64,000 nucleotides of DNA from Brettanomyces bruxellensis (taxonomy: Eukaryota; Ascomycota; Pichiomycetes; Pichiales; Pichiaceae): positions 682,001 through 746,000 of the forward strand of contig NC_054686.1 of assembly GCF_011074885.1 (NCBI RefSeq). Direction: 5' to 3'. Under the pieces are notes generated by a model that saw nothing but the letters and a program-made list of their open reading frames with translations, was not told the origin of the DNA and ran no database searches. The first letter of the stretch is position 1, and each line of letters starts with the position of its first letter. Shown here piece by piece: positions 9,269-18,931 of the stretch. Both the position numbers and the translations under genes were made by a program.

Positions 9269-11080
9269 TTAACTAAACTGGGAACCCCTGTAGAAAGAAG
9301 AAAAATGCAAACCAGACATAACAGGATCCTGAATCTTATTATCATTCTGCATATTCTGCTTCTTTTGCACCGGATCCGAGGGTAGCAGGTTGAGATCGAT
9401 CTGACTTGCTGTAATTTGAGGTTCGTTGTATGCCCCAAAGTTGAAGCCTGTTGAAGTATCGGTTAGTGTATCCGTACCTGGCGCAACTGCCATGAGTTCG
9501 GCGAAGTTTATGTTGTTATTAGCTGAGTCGGCGGGAGTAACCATTGCATCACTTGCAGACTCGCTTTCGGGCGAAATAAAATAGAAGTATGGAGCGTCTG
9601 CATTGAGAGCACTCTGATCATCGTTGCGGGCAATGGAAAGACCGGCAAAAACGTCATTTGTTTCTCCTGAGGTGTACTCATATGTTGGCGAGGCACTCAT
9701 GCTCATATTGGAGCCAATGCTTAGCGACTCGTTGTTTTGTGAGGTGCGAGACTCGTGATGGTCCGTACCCAAACTGCGGGGCGACATCTCCGTCAAGTCG
9801 GAGGAAATGAAGTCAAGACTGGTTGGGCTTGAGTTTGAAGGCTGCGAAACGTAAGACCGAAATGGATTGGCAAAGGATGTGATGTTGTTCTCGGAAAGCG
9901 TCGAAAGATTCGACATGTCCGATTCCCTTGAGACCATATCGTTGCTGGTGATAGATGAAGTCGTCATCGGTTCGATTTCCGACATCTGCGAATTTCTTGA
10001 CGATGCAACCGAGGATCTGGCCTTCTTGTATGGTGCACCAACCGAGGAAAATGACTTCCTCTTTTCTGCAGCCATGGCAAGAGAAGATGTCATTCCGTCA
10101 TTGGGTGTCCTTGGAAGGTTATGCGAAGATCTAGAAATTTGCATCGATCGTGATCCGATACCTTTAACGTCTATATGGTTCATGGTTCCATTCATTCTGT
10201 TTGGAACAACTGACATAGAATGTCTGCGGACCTGCCGACCTTTCTCACCAGCAGAATGTATGGATTCGTACTGCAGTTGGTGCTCCTCCTCATTGGCCAG
10301 GGTTGGGTTTGCGATTCTTGTGTTTATCACAATTACCCTTCTCCCGGGCACACCCTTCGAGTGTTTTCTGATGTAAGAGTAGCACCTATCACCGTAGTTC
10401 TTGGGTGTGAGCCCTGTGACATTCTTGAAAACTCTGTGGAAATGCCAAGGACTAAGTCTAGATTTGGCCGCCAACTCTTTAAACCCCAACACTCCTCCTC
10501 TTCTTCTGCGTTTTTTCCCGGTAGTCATGAGAATTGAGTTCTTTCTTTCACCCTCGGGACACGAAACCTCGAGGACTGTAGAACTGGCAGCTAATGCAAT
10601 ATGCCTGCATGCTATCGTTATCAACTGCAATCTGTCAAGCTCGTTCTTCGATAAACTGATAGAACTGTGAGGCGATGGGCCACTGCTGCTTTTGCGTTCC
10701 TTCAAGTGCGATGTCTCTGACTTGCTTTCTGGGTATTTCTTCATGGAAGGAAGTGGCTCAAAGCCAATTTCTTTATTCACGGCAGTCACTGTGTTTAGCA
10801 GAAGGTCCAAGTTGACGTTAACATGACTTCCATCACGATAATTCACTGGTTTATTCTGCAAATCTGGAAAGCAGAATTCGCATGGAACGAATCCCTGAGC
10901 CATTGCAGTGTCAACAGAGTTGTAAAATCTAAGGTCTTGGTCTTTGTAGTTCAATATCCCCATATCGCAGTTTGGTCGACAGCACTTTCCTTTCGTGGCA
11001 TGACACACAACAAACTTATCAGCTGCAAACGGGTCTTTGAAGCGAAATGCTGTGATTTTCTGCTGATTTGTGTTATACAT
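9269..11080 (-). CDS. Ada-type zinc domain + AraC-type HTH transcription factor
   Basis: A 603-residue putative regulator. Residues 8-75 match the N-terminal zinc domain of bacterial Ada: Cys34, Cys38, Cys67 and Cys70, spaced C-x3-C-x28-C-x2-C, inside KCCRPNC and VPCEFCFPD; E. coli Ada has C-x3-C-x26-C-x2-C. Residues 140-235 carry an AraC-like helix-turn-helix (FKELAAKSRLSPWHFHRVFK, then TGLTPKNYGDR), the same order as Ada. The C-terminal O6-methylguanine methyltransferase of Ada, with its PCHR site, is absent. About 350 Ser/Asn/Thr-rich acidic residues follow instead, typical of a eukaryotic activation region. In bacterial Ada the residue equivalent to Cys34 takes a methyl group from DNA methylphosphotriesters and switches on DNA binding; whether that holds here is inference. 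The frame opens at a TTG (11092); the first ATG is at 11080. Confidence 0.85.
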   Translation of the reverse strand: MYNTNQQKITAFRFKDPFAADKFVVCHATKGKCCRPNCDMGILNYKDQDLRFYNSVDTAMAQGFVPCEFCFPDLQNKPVNYRDGSHVNVNLDLLLNTVTAVNKEIGFEPLPSMKKYPESKSETSHLKERKSSSGPSPHSSISLSKNELDRLQLITIACRHIALAASSTVLEVSCPEGERKNSILMTTGKKRRRRGGVLGFKELAAKSRLSPWHFHRVFKNVTGLTPKNYGDRCYSYIRKHSKGVPGRRVIVINTRIANPTLANEEEHQLQYESIHSAGEKGRQVRRHSMSVVPNRMNGTMNHIDVKGIGSRSMQISRSSHNLPRTPNDGMTSSLAMAAEKRKSFSSVGAPYKKARSSVASSRNSQMSEIEPMTTSSITSNDMVSRESDMSNLSTLSENNITSFANPFRSYVSQPSNSSPTSLDFISSDLTEMSPRSLGTDHHESRTSQNNESLSIGSNMSMSASPTYEYTSGETNDVFAGLSIARNDDQSALNADAPYFYFISPESESASDAMVTPADSANNNINFAELMAVAPGTDTLTDTSTGFNFGAYNEPQITASQIDLNLLPSDPVQKKQNMQNDNKIQDPVMSGLHFSSFYRGSQFS

Positions 11081-11178
11081 CTTTGCTGTCAAATTTACTT
11101 TCGTTCTGAGACTGAGTTAATCTCTAGGTCAATTGTAAATCTTTGAACACAGATATAACGTAATATCCAGTGAGCTTG

Positions 11179-11211
11179 CACTCAATTAACGATAATGCTC
11201 TCAATTGAGTG
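11179..11211. promoter_or_regulatory. Inverted repeat upstream of the Ada-like gene
   Basis: CACTCAATT at 11179-11187 is repeated in inverse as AATTGAGTG at 11203-11211. The right half lies in the 10-base perfect palindrome CTCAATTGAG (11200-11209). It sits about 100-130 bases upstream of the ATG, where an operator or autoregulatory site would be expected. Role inferred only. Confidence 0.4.
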
Positions 11212-13938
11212 TTTCGTCACAGTTATGGTTTGAAACACAATGCCCGTCTTCTAAAAATGATTGCGCTTAGTTAGAAGGGGAACAAAAAAAATATATATAT
11301 AAAAAATTCAATCACCAGTAGTAAGGTTAAATTAAATGTAATATATTTCTTTTTCAATGTGGAGTTTTTCAAGCAGTCGTAACCAATAGAATAAAGGAGA
11401 AAAAGAAATGGTGGTATTCAATCTCTAGCCAAATAAATATTCAAACAGCTAAATGAGAAAGTCAAGTCTAATTCCAAACCCGAGGTAACAAAACTGGCGG
11501 GACCCCTTTTTAAACATACACGGGAAAGACTATTTATATATTTAAAGATGTGTATGTGAAGAATTATTCCAATAGAAGAGAATAGATTACCTAGGTGCAT
11601 GTTAGATTAAAGAAATATGTACAATAAGCGGATTTTGATGTAGCTGGGTGAAGTTTTCACTTCTCAATGTTTCAGCGTGTACGTCACCAATGCAAAATTG
11701 ACGCACCTTTTTGTTTTTCTTTGAAAAAGCGAAAAAAAAGAAAAAGTGGAAAACAACAGGTATGAAGAAAGAAGAATAATGGAAAGCAGAAACTAAACAA
11801 TCATCTAAAATAGTCAGATTGTTCGAAAGTACCTGCAGATCATAATCACACGCCGCACATTAATATATGAATTTTTTGGATCTTTCCGTTTCCAGTTAAT
11901 GCATACAATACAGAACAATAGTTTCAACTACTCTCTGAGGGGACAGAAAAGCAGAATAATCAGTCAACGATTCTTATTGTTTTCGGCCCCTATTTTCTCC
12001 TTTTATTGGAACATATAAAAAAAATTGCTCTGAGTTCACACATGTAAATATTCATCTACACACGGAAGAAAAAAAAAAAAATAAATAAAAAATGAGATGA
12101 AAAACATGAATGATTAACGCCTTCCTTCATCTACGCTGGCTTTCAGCCCACTTAGGAGTGGGGTAGAATGTAAGCATAAATTTTGTTTTATCTGTTTCTA
12201 AAAACTGTACAAGCAGAGCATATACATTCCATTCGTCCATATACTTTAGGTTCGCTCGCTTCTTAACGGATCTAGGCCGAAAAGCCATTAATAAAGTATA
12301 ATACAAAGTTTTTATTTTTCTGCCATTCTATTCATAATTTGAACCATAGTTTTTTTGTCGGTCTGCGCTTTCGCTCCGAATCATACCCAAAAAAGAGGGG
12401 GAAAAAAATTTCTACCTATTTTACGAATGCAGGGTCGGTGGGGTGACGACCATCAAGCAGAAGTATGCTGGAATGATGACAGTGGGGAAAAAATAAACAT
12501 ATTTCATGAAAGCATAGCCGTGTGTGTTGATTGAAACAATTGTTCATGTTTTTCCATATCTCCATTTAGAAAGACTACGATGTGTTCCAAGCATGAGAAA
12601 AAATAATCTGTGTAATCAATTGGGCATGAATTTTCCTTCAAAGGTTCACCAATTCATCCCTAATAACTGATCTCAAGCCCCATTCGTATCAATTTACATA
12701 ATGGTTTAATAATCTTTCTTTATTTTCACGATGCATCAATTAATCTGGGCCATAGAAGAAACCACACTTTTCCAACATGGTCTAGGCTTGAATGATTTCG
12801 AACCATGTGGAGCAAAAGAACAAACTTAAAAAGCTTATCTTTGTTCTCTACTATCATTTTCGTATTCTATTTTACACCATTTCATGGGGGTGCCCAAGAT
12901 ATGATTACCCTTATGGGCGAATATGCTCACGTTTTCAAATCGACTTGTGTTATCCATTAAACATCCGAAAAATGAATATGAAAGCGAACTGCTGAAACAA
13001 ATTCATAAATTGAATTTTTTGTATTATTTTCCAAATATTAAGCCATATGTTGTGGGACGCCACGCCTTGATTAATGCAGACCCTCCCAATAACCATTAAG
13101 CATTTTCATGATTAAAAGTCTTTTTGGGTAATTGGGGTGCCCAGCGCGGATGCCCGCCCTTCCCACGGCTTCCTAAAAGGGCCGAAATATGAAAAAGTCC
13201 GTAATTAACTCACTATTCGCGGAAATATGGCCGGAATTGTAAGAGTAGACGTATTGAAATAAAAATGAATAATAACAAAATAATGTAGAAACAAAGAAAC
13301 ACAACAGAAGAATGATTTTGATTGATCGGTCTACGTATGGCTGACGCGGTTTAAATACGAGTTTTGGATGTTACATTATCTTGTTTATGTGGAATATTTT
13401 TCAGAGAAGTATTCTATGCAGTATAAAGAAATTTGTTGCAAGCACTGAGGTAATTTGAATTGCGTTAGATAAAAAATAATAATAATAATTGTAGCAACAC
13501 AAAGAAAAAGTTCAACACATAATTGAATTTTCAAATAAAAGGTTCCTTAAACATTTAAGAATAATACGGGAAAATTGCAATTGTACACTTACTCCCGACT
13601 TTGACGAATCGCTAGCTCTATAATGTTACGGTACCAGGCATCCCCACTTTGTTCGTCTGGGGCTCGAGCGGTTTGAAATCTTTATTTTATAAATTATGGG
13701 TTTACTATTATTAACACCTTCTGCTAGGAATTCCAGAAGTTTTTTTGGGGCGAAACGCGGCTGTATTGGAGTGAAATTTCATCTATTTATAACGTCTTCC
13801 GTTATTTTAGTATTCTAAAAATACACGGCAGTAAGCTGTACTGAGGGGTTCCGAGTTGAAAGAATGTCGATACTTTTCCAAGTGTTACCTATAAACTGAA
13901 ATGCATCAGCTAAAAGAGACCGTTGTAATCTGTTTTGC

Positions 13939-14046
13939 GTCATACACTAGTTATTACGGGTTATGACGTACTAGCAGTGCGGTAAAATATGACAGAAATA
14001 TGTACTGTCATTACACTCGTTTCTTGCCGAATGTCAAGTGTATGAC
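13939..14046. promoter_or_regulatory. Cluster of GTCATACACT elements
   Basis: GTCATACACT at 13939-13948, its exact reverse complement AGTGTATGAC at 14037-14046, and a one-insertion copy GTCATTACACT at 14007-14017. The last two could form a hairpin of about 10 pairs. TATGACG at 13962-13968 also mirrors the CGTCATA of the first copy. Likely protein-binding sites; binder unknown. Confidence 0.35.
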
Positions 14047-15463
14047 TGACATTCTCATCACAAATAATATTTCCATTGAAAGAAAAAGAACAAATGCAAA
14101 GATCCTAATGACAGCCTTTTTTGCTTGCGCTGACAGGAACGGATCAGGGTCTTCCAAAGTGAGAAAGAAAAGAAAGTGAAGGAACCTTTTTAAAGAAACG
14201 CAAAATAATGATCTTCCATCACCGTTACAACTACAGAAAACGGATAGATTTGCCAGAAAGGTTTGATAGAGTAGTCACATAAATTAAAATAGCTGATAAA
14301 TGCAGAAAAGCCGCATTTTAACGAAGATAAAATAAATCACCAGCTGCTCTAAAAGGCCTGTAAAAGAATGAGACGTGATCTGTTTCATAGTTGTTCAAAC
14401 TAAGATATGATTTTACACTTTTAAAGAGATGAAACATGAGTAGGCTGAATGTTATCATATGCATAACAATAGTATTGACACATTCTAGTTTTCAATCCGT
14501 CACTGAGATTCTACCGTTTGTATTACGCAGGGTACTGATGAGTATGAAATTATAATTTTCATATTCGGACTTCCGCCTTCTCGTTGTCTGAGATCTACGG
14601 AAAAAGCTGTTGTAGTCATATGTTACACTGATACATTACAATAAGTAAGTAAGTATATTTTTTAGGTTCTTTCTTCCGTCGTATTCTTATACAAACTGTA
14701 TGCGATTATTTTTTACGGTCGACTACGCCCGCACGGCGTGAAGTACATTATTCAATTATGCAACTCCGCCTATTATTGGAGTTACTGGTTCACTTATTCT
14801 GCAAATATTATTATTTTTTCCACGACGACGTATCAGCCAATTATGTGCATGCTTAAGAACGTCCCAACATATTTCGATTGTCACTCGGTTCTAGTGCATC
14901 TCCTATTGTGCTGCTTGTTTATTTATGCTTGTTATCCGGAAGTTCTTCGGATTTTAGGAAAGTTTTTTTTTATTTCCAATCAAGCTCGCTCCAGATGCTG
15001 AATCCTACCATAATTAAATACTCTATTTCGGAATTTGCATTTATATTTCCTCAGGGTCAAACAAATACGCGAATGTTTTTCTATTCAGCGAATAAATAAA
15101 TCGATAATGCCGTGGCTCCATCGGATTTTTATGTCTATTCTCAAACATTATCATCCTTCCTATTGGCACCCGCACCCCGCCTTCAATAGTTGAGGTAAAA
15201 GCAGTTTTTCCCCACTTCTGCATTGTTCCTGCCTCACTACTGAGTCATACGCACCAGCCAGCAAACGCTTCTCCTCTTTCTGAATCGGATCTCCCGTTTT
15301 AATCTCTTTCTTCTGTCTTTTCGATTTTCATCAAAGTCTGGCTCACTTTAGCAAAATAAAATTAATGCACTTCTATTCGTAATTCTGCTTGTAGTTTATG
15401 ATGTCACAACATGGCATACTGACGACATCAGACTTGTAAATTGTCAACGCTACAAATAGCTAT

Positions 15464-17038
15464 TCACATGGCATACTCTTCTGAGAAGAACCGGCACTTC
15501 TGGCTTTTCGTGATCTGCTCGCAGTCTGAAACAAGCTCCTTTGGCCCGCATGCCAATATCCATTTGTTGGCGTAGTCTATTGTTTGGGCTAAGTTCGGTC
15601 TTAAAATACTCTCGAGGTCCGGACGGCCGATATACTTCACATTATTCTCTTCAGACTGCTTTTTGCCATTCCTTCCAGAGGCCGTGTTACTGACATCTGT
15701 GCCATTCAATGATTGTAGCTCTAAGTCACTGCTGCTGTTTGGAGCCATTGCAATAGAAGCACTTGCAGATTCGAGTGTTGGATCCTCACCCAATGAAGCA
15801 CCTTGCTGGTCTTGATCACCGGAACCTCTCGTAACAAACACTTCAATACCGGTTATACCGAGTTCCCTCAAAATATACAAGTCCTCATCCTTAGGAGTGA
15901 TCCACACAAGCTTTAACTTCAAGTCGGTAGACCCGATTGCCAGTTTTCTTTTGAAATATGTGAAAATTGGAATACCGAACGAAATTCCAGACCCTCCACA
16001 CACGATGTTCACATTTTCGGCAGTACTGAAAAACATTTCCGGTAGGGAAGACTCGAAATACGGCTGTATTGTGTATGTTTCACCGAGTATAATCTTAAAT
16101 TTACTCTCTTTCAAAAGAAGACTCATGTAGTTCCCCGAAGAATCGCATTCTCCAGTGATAGTATATGGATGTGAAGGACCCAGCCAGAACACCGAAGATC
16201 TTAAGCCTGGCGCCAATCGGCAATGGCTACCGCTGGTAATGAAATCTGGAAGGAGCTTACGTGGAACATGAACAATCTTGAGATCTGACCCATCATGTTC
16301 CACAACATTATCGATGGTTATTGTCCGAATACTTCTGAACTTGATAACCTGCTGATAGGCAATCATGAGAATGTCAATAACGGCAATTGGGAAGACCCCT
16401 GGTCTTGCATGTAGTATGATTCCAAATATAAAGAGGTAAACAGTAATATTGTGGATAACATAGAAGTACCGGTAGAGCCTATGTCTAATTGGACCCCAGT
16501 TGACCACTGCTAGGACTACACAAAAGAGAAATATAACGTAGCCTAAAAAGTTGAGAGCCCGGAATATCTTGTACGACTCAGAGGTTCCCCATTTGATCAA
16601 ATAGCCGACTCCGTGTGCTAAAGCAAAAAGAACAACCGTTCGCGATGTCCACAGATGCAACTTCAGAGTATCCAAGTAGTTATCAAGGTGAAAGGGGCAT
16701 GGTCTCAAGCTAAGAAATATAGAAAGTGGAGTGAGTGAATAAGATATTCTGCCAAATCGCTTGATATGAACATTGAAGTGTTCAGTGTTGAGATTAAAGA
16801 ACTCCACAACGATGCTTACTAGGAATAGAATAACTGCATAATATGCGACTGGAATATCCACTAGCCCAAGTTTCGAAGTTGATCGCCTGGAATTTTCCCA
16901 TGCACGCTTATGATAGAATAAAGCAACTTCTCTGTATGCTATGTAAAGAACAGATAGCCCTATGATGACATATCCGTACTTAATGTTGACCTTATGCAAA
17001 TGACCGTGTCGTTTGACGAGCGAGGTAACTTCAACCAT
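15464..17038 (-). CDS. AIM14: Aim14/Yno1-like NADPH oxidase, ferric-reductase family
   Basis: A 524-residue membrane flavocytochrome (yeast Aim14/Yno1 is 570). Several hydrophobic segments in the first ~230 residues form the ferric-reductase transmembrane domain, with His residues (LWTSRTVVLFALAHGVGYL; YVIHNITVYLFIFGIILHARPG) suited to bind heme. The FAD-binding part has HPYTITGE at the usual HPFT position. The NADPH-binding part has the CGGSGISFGIP glycine motif, an acidic/Ser spacer of about 80 residues, and ends in EEYAM. The opening VKRHGHLHKVNIKYGY resembles the start of Aim14. In yeast this ER protein makes superoxide from NADPH and influences actin and apoptosis. Start ATG at 17038, in a 650-base divergent promoter shared with the next gene. 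Confidence 0.9.
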   Translation of the reverse strand: MVEVTSLVKRHGHLHKVNIKYGYVIIGLSVLYIAYREVALFYHKRAWENSRRSTSKLGLVDIPVAYYAVILFLVSIVVEFFNLNTEHFNVHIKRFGRISYSLTPLSIFLSLRPCPFHLDNYLDTLKLHLWTSRTVVLFALAHGVGYLIKWGTSESYKIFRALNFLGYVIFLFCVVLAVVNWGPIRHRLYRYFYVIHNITVYLFIFGIILHARPGVFPIAVIDILMIAYQQVIKFRSIRTITIDNVVEHDGSDLKIVHVPRKLLPDFITSGSHCRLAPGLRSSVFWLGPSHPYTITGECDSSGNYMSLLLKESKFKIILGETYTIQPYFESSLPEMFFSTAENVNIVCGGSGISFGIPIFTYFKRKLAIGSTDLKLKLVWITPKDEDLYILRELGITGIEVFVTRGSGDQDQQGASLGEDPTLESASASIAMAPNSSSDLELQSLNGTDVSNTASGRNGKKQSEENNVKYIGRPDLESILRPNLAQTIDYANKWILACGPKELVSDCEQITKSQKCRFFSEEYAM

Positions 17039-17690
17039 TTTAGATCTAATCGTTCTGCTTCCTTTTCACCGAATAATTCCCTTATTCAGGCGGATGATGT
17101 TGAATTGTCGAATAGATTATAGCATGGCTTAGAAGTTTTAACAGCCAATCAACAGCCGATCGAACATTATTCAGCCCCTCGGGAAAAAAAAAATAATTGA
17201 ATGAAAATAGAAGTAAAACCGAGAACTCCAACCGATCTGCTTAAGTTAACCGGCGAGATGCTTGGGACCATTAGAATAGTGAGGTAAAATGAATATTCAG
17301 AAATCTCTATGAGTTTTTAATAGTATTCATATACGAAATTTATTCATGCCAAGGTTTGTAAAGGTATTTTTACATCTGCCCTATGACCTTTCTGGGGAAA
17401 TCTGACTTTAACTAAACCCGAGATGTTCCTTGTTAGGCGTAAATTTCTCTTTTGATTTGCCAACCCTATTTTGACCCGCGACATCAACTGTGATACGGTA
17501 AGGATAAAAATATTTTTTCGAAGGGATTGTGCTTCCAAAAAAATATATATATGTATCTTGTAGTTCTTTTGTGTCTCCAAAGGTGTAAAAAGCACCCTTA
17601 AATTAGACTTTAATTGAACTTTGATGAATTTAGTTTTTTGGTTTAATCTTGATACATATTTGTCACCCCAAGAGAAGATTTCTGCTCAAG
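17039..17690. promoter_or_regulatory. Divergent promoter, AIM14 / secreted basic protein
   Basis: About 650 bases between two divergent 5' ends. AT-rich, with an A-run near 17184-17193 and TATATATATG at 17545-17554. A minus-strand frame of 83 codons (17344-17595) has no recognisable features. Confidence 0.5.
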
Positions 17691-18776
17691 ATGAAGAAGT
17701 ACCTTAAATTACTTTTCCCCTTAATATGTCTCCTCCTTACAATGCCGGTACATCCAACCAGCACAAAAACACCAAGCAGTGTGCCTGCATCGTTTCTTTG
17801 GTGTGTAAACTCATTTGCTCATAAGATGCCAAAAAAACTAAATGATTACGAAGGGATCTGCGCTCAAAGGGATCCTTTTTTAAAATGTTTGGTGGATAAA
17901 TGTGAGTATGGAAACTATCTTTCTGCCAGAGATCACTTCTTAGGCACATGTATAAACATGGTGCCAAAATTGGTTAATGATAAAAGATATAAATTCTTTC
18001 GTCAGTTTTCTAAAGGCCATAGAGATTTTTGGAATGAGGAAACCAGAGGCAGAAAGGATGCGATCAGGGGTTATTACAAGCTAAAGGATTCTGTTAGATA
18101 TTATTCTAATAGCTCCAACACAGACAATGATGTTCAATACGGAGAACCAAATGTAACCTCAAGTTTATTGACGGGCAATAATGGGGTGGCACAAGCTTAC
18201 GGTGATTCGTTACTTGAAAGGAGAAGGTTCGAAAACAGAGTGCCTCCGTATTCGCCCGAGGATGAAAATGATGACGAGAAAGGGAATGACGATAAGGAAA
18301 ATGAAGAGGAAGAAAATGAAAACTGTGATGAAGAAATCGAGCAGCAAAAAATGATAACAGCCGATCCTATCTCAGGGGTCGAAACATACGAGCCAAATAA
18401 AGAAATACCAGTTAATACAAAGAAGGGATTTGAACAGAAGATCAGTATAAAATCCGAGAAAAACGGTAATTCCATCATTTCTTTCAACTTTGATGATGGG
18501 GAGAATCAACAGGGTGAGGACACGGCAGAATTCAAAGGTCCAGGTGCTAAATTAACAAAAGATGAGGAGCAAAAGCTCGACGAGCTTTTTGGCACTGAGC
18601 CAAAAGTGGCTCCACGAAAGAAGATAAGACGTAGAAAGAAAGGACATGCCTTCAAGCTTAGGAATAAGAAGAAGAAAATTTACAAGTCGCAAAGGGAAAG
18701 AAAATACAAAATGAGGGATGCCGAGAAGAATTCGGGAGGCCCCTTGGCCCAGGCAAAGAGAATGCTATTTGGCTAA
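17691..18776 (+). CDS. Putative secretory-pathway protein with Cys-rich N-terminus and basic tail
   Basis: A 361-residue protein I do not recognise. Residues 1-23 form a classic signal peptide (KK then LKLLFPLICLLLTMP). A compact region follows with Cys at 38, 57, 66, 71 and 87 (FLWCVNSF, ICAQRDPFLKCLVDKC, FLGTC), likely disulphide-bonded. The middle is low complexity with a strongly acidic run (about 190-220). The last 60 residues are very basic (KKIRRRKKGHAFKLRNKKKK). N-linked sites (NSS, NVT) are present. The mixture of signal peptide, acidic spacer and Arg/Lys tail would suit a luminal or cell-wall protein with proteolytic processing. The TTG at 17649 was rejected because the ATG at 17691 directly begins the signal peptide. 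Confidence 0.7.
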   Translation: MKKYLKLLFPLICLLLTMPVHPTSTKTPSSVPASFLWCVNSFAHKMPKKLNDYEGICAQRDPFLKCLVDKCEYGNYLSARDHFLGTCINMVPKLVNDKRYKFFRQFSKGHRDFWNEETRGRKDAIRGYYKLKDSVRYYSNSSNTDNDVQYGEPNVTSSLLTGNNGVAQAYGDSLLERRRFENRVPPYSPEDENDDEKGNDDKENEEEENENCDEEIEQQKMITADPISGVETYEPNKEIPVNTKKGFEQKISIKSEKNGNSIISFNFDDGENQQGEDTAEFKGPGAKLTKDEEQKLDELFGTEPKVAPRKKIRRRKKGHAFKLRNKKKKIYKSQRERKYKMRDAEKNSGGPLAQAKRMLFG

Positions 18777-18931
18777 GAATGAAAAGGTACTGATACTGAG
18801 AATGGTAGATCTGATTCAGTATTATTAGTAAACAAACGCAGGCCACCACAGCTATATATATAAAGAAATCACGAGCAAATAAGTAAACACTAATCGGAGA
18901 TATTCAAATTAATTAATATGGGTATGACGAC

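Larger units (their letters stand above)
11081..15463. promoter_or_regulatory. 4.4 kb region without a convincing gene, upstream of the Ada-like regulator
   Basis: The largest gene-free stretch in the window. It lies 5' of the Ada-like gene and 3' of AIM14, both on the minus strand, so most of it is available as the regulator's promoter. The longest frames (12792-12995, 14738-15001, and minus 15041-15223) are 60-87 codons, without family features. It contains the palindrome CTCAATTGAG close to the gene, four GGCCGAAA-like motifs, two copies of GGGGTGCCCA, a cluster of GTCATACACT elements, a Gcn4-type TGAGTCAT at 15241-15248 and a TTTTTTGG Sm-like string near 11871. A long non-coding transcript cannot be excluded. 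Confidence 0.6.

Noticed and set aside
11870..11880. AATTTTTTGGA, matching an Sm-protein site as in snRNAs or telomerase RNA
   Set aside because: AT-rich context gives similar strings elsewhere (for example 58982), and no snRNA core motif (U1, U2, U4, U5) was found upstream.
12336..12800. B-box-like strings (GGTTCAAATT and GGTTCGAAAT on the minus strand) suggesting tRNA genes
   Set aside because: The neighbouring bases cannot form a T-arm or acceptor stem, and no A box is correctly spaced.
15041..15223. 60-codon minus-strand frame in the 4.4 kb region
   Set aside because: ATG-initiated and not low complexity, but too short and without any known motif.
11081..15463. Possible centromere in the largest spacer
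   Set aside because: No long inverted repeat, point-centromere CDE pattern or repeat array; length alone is not evidence.
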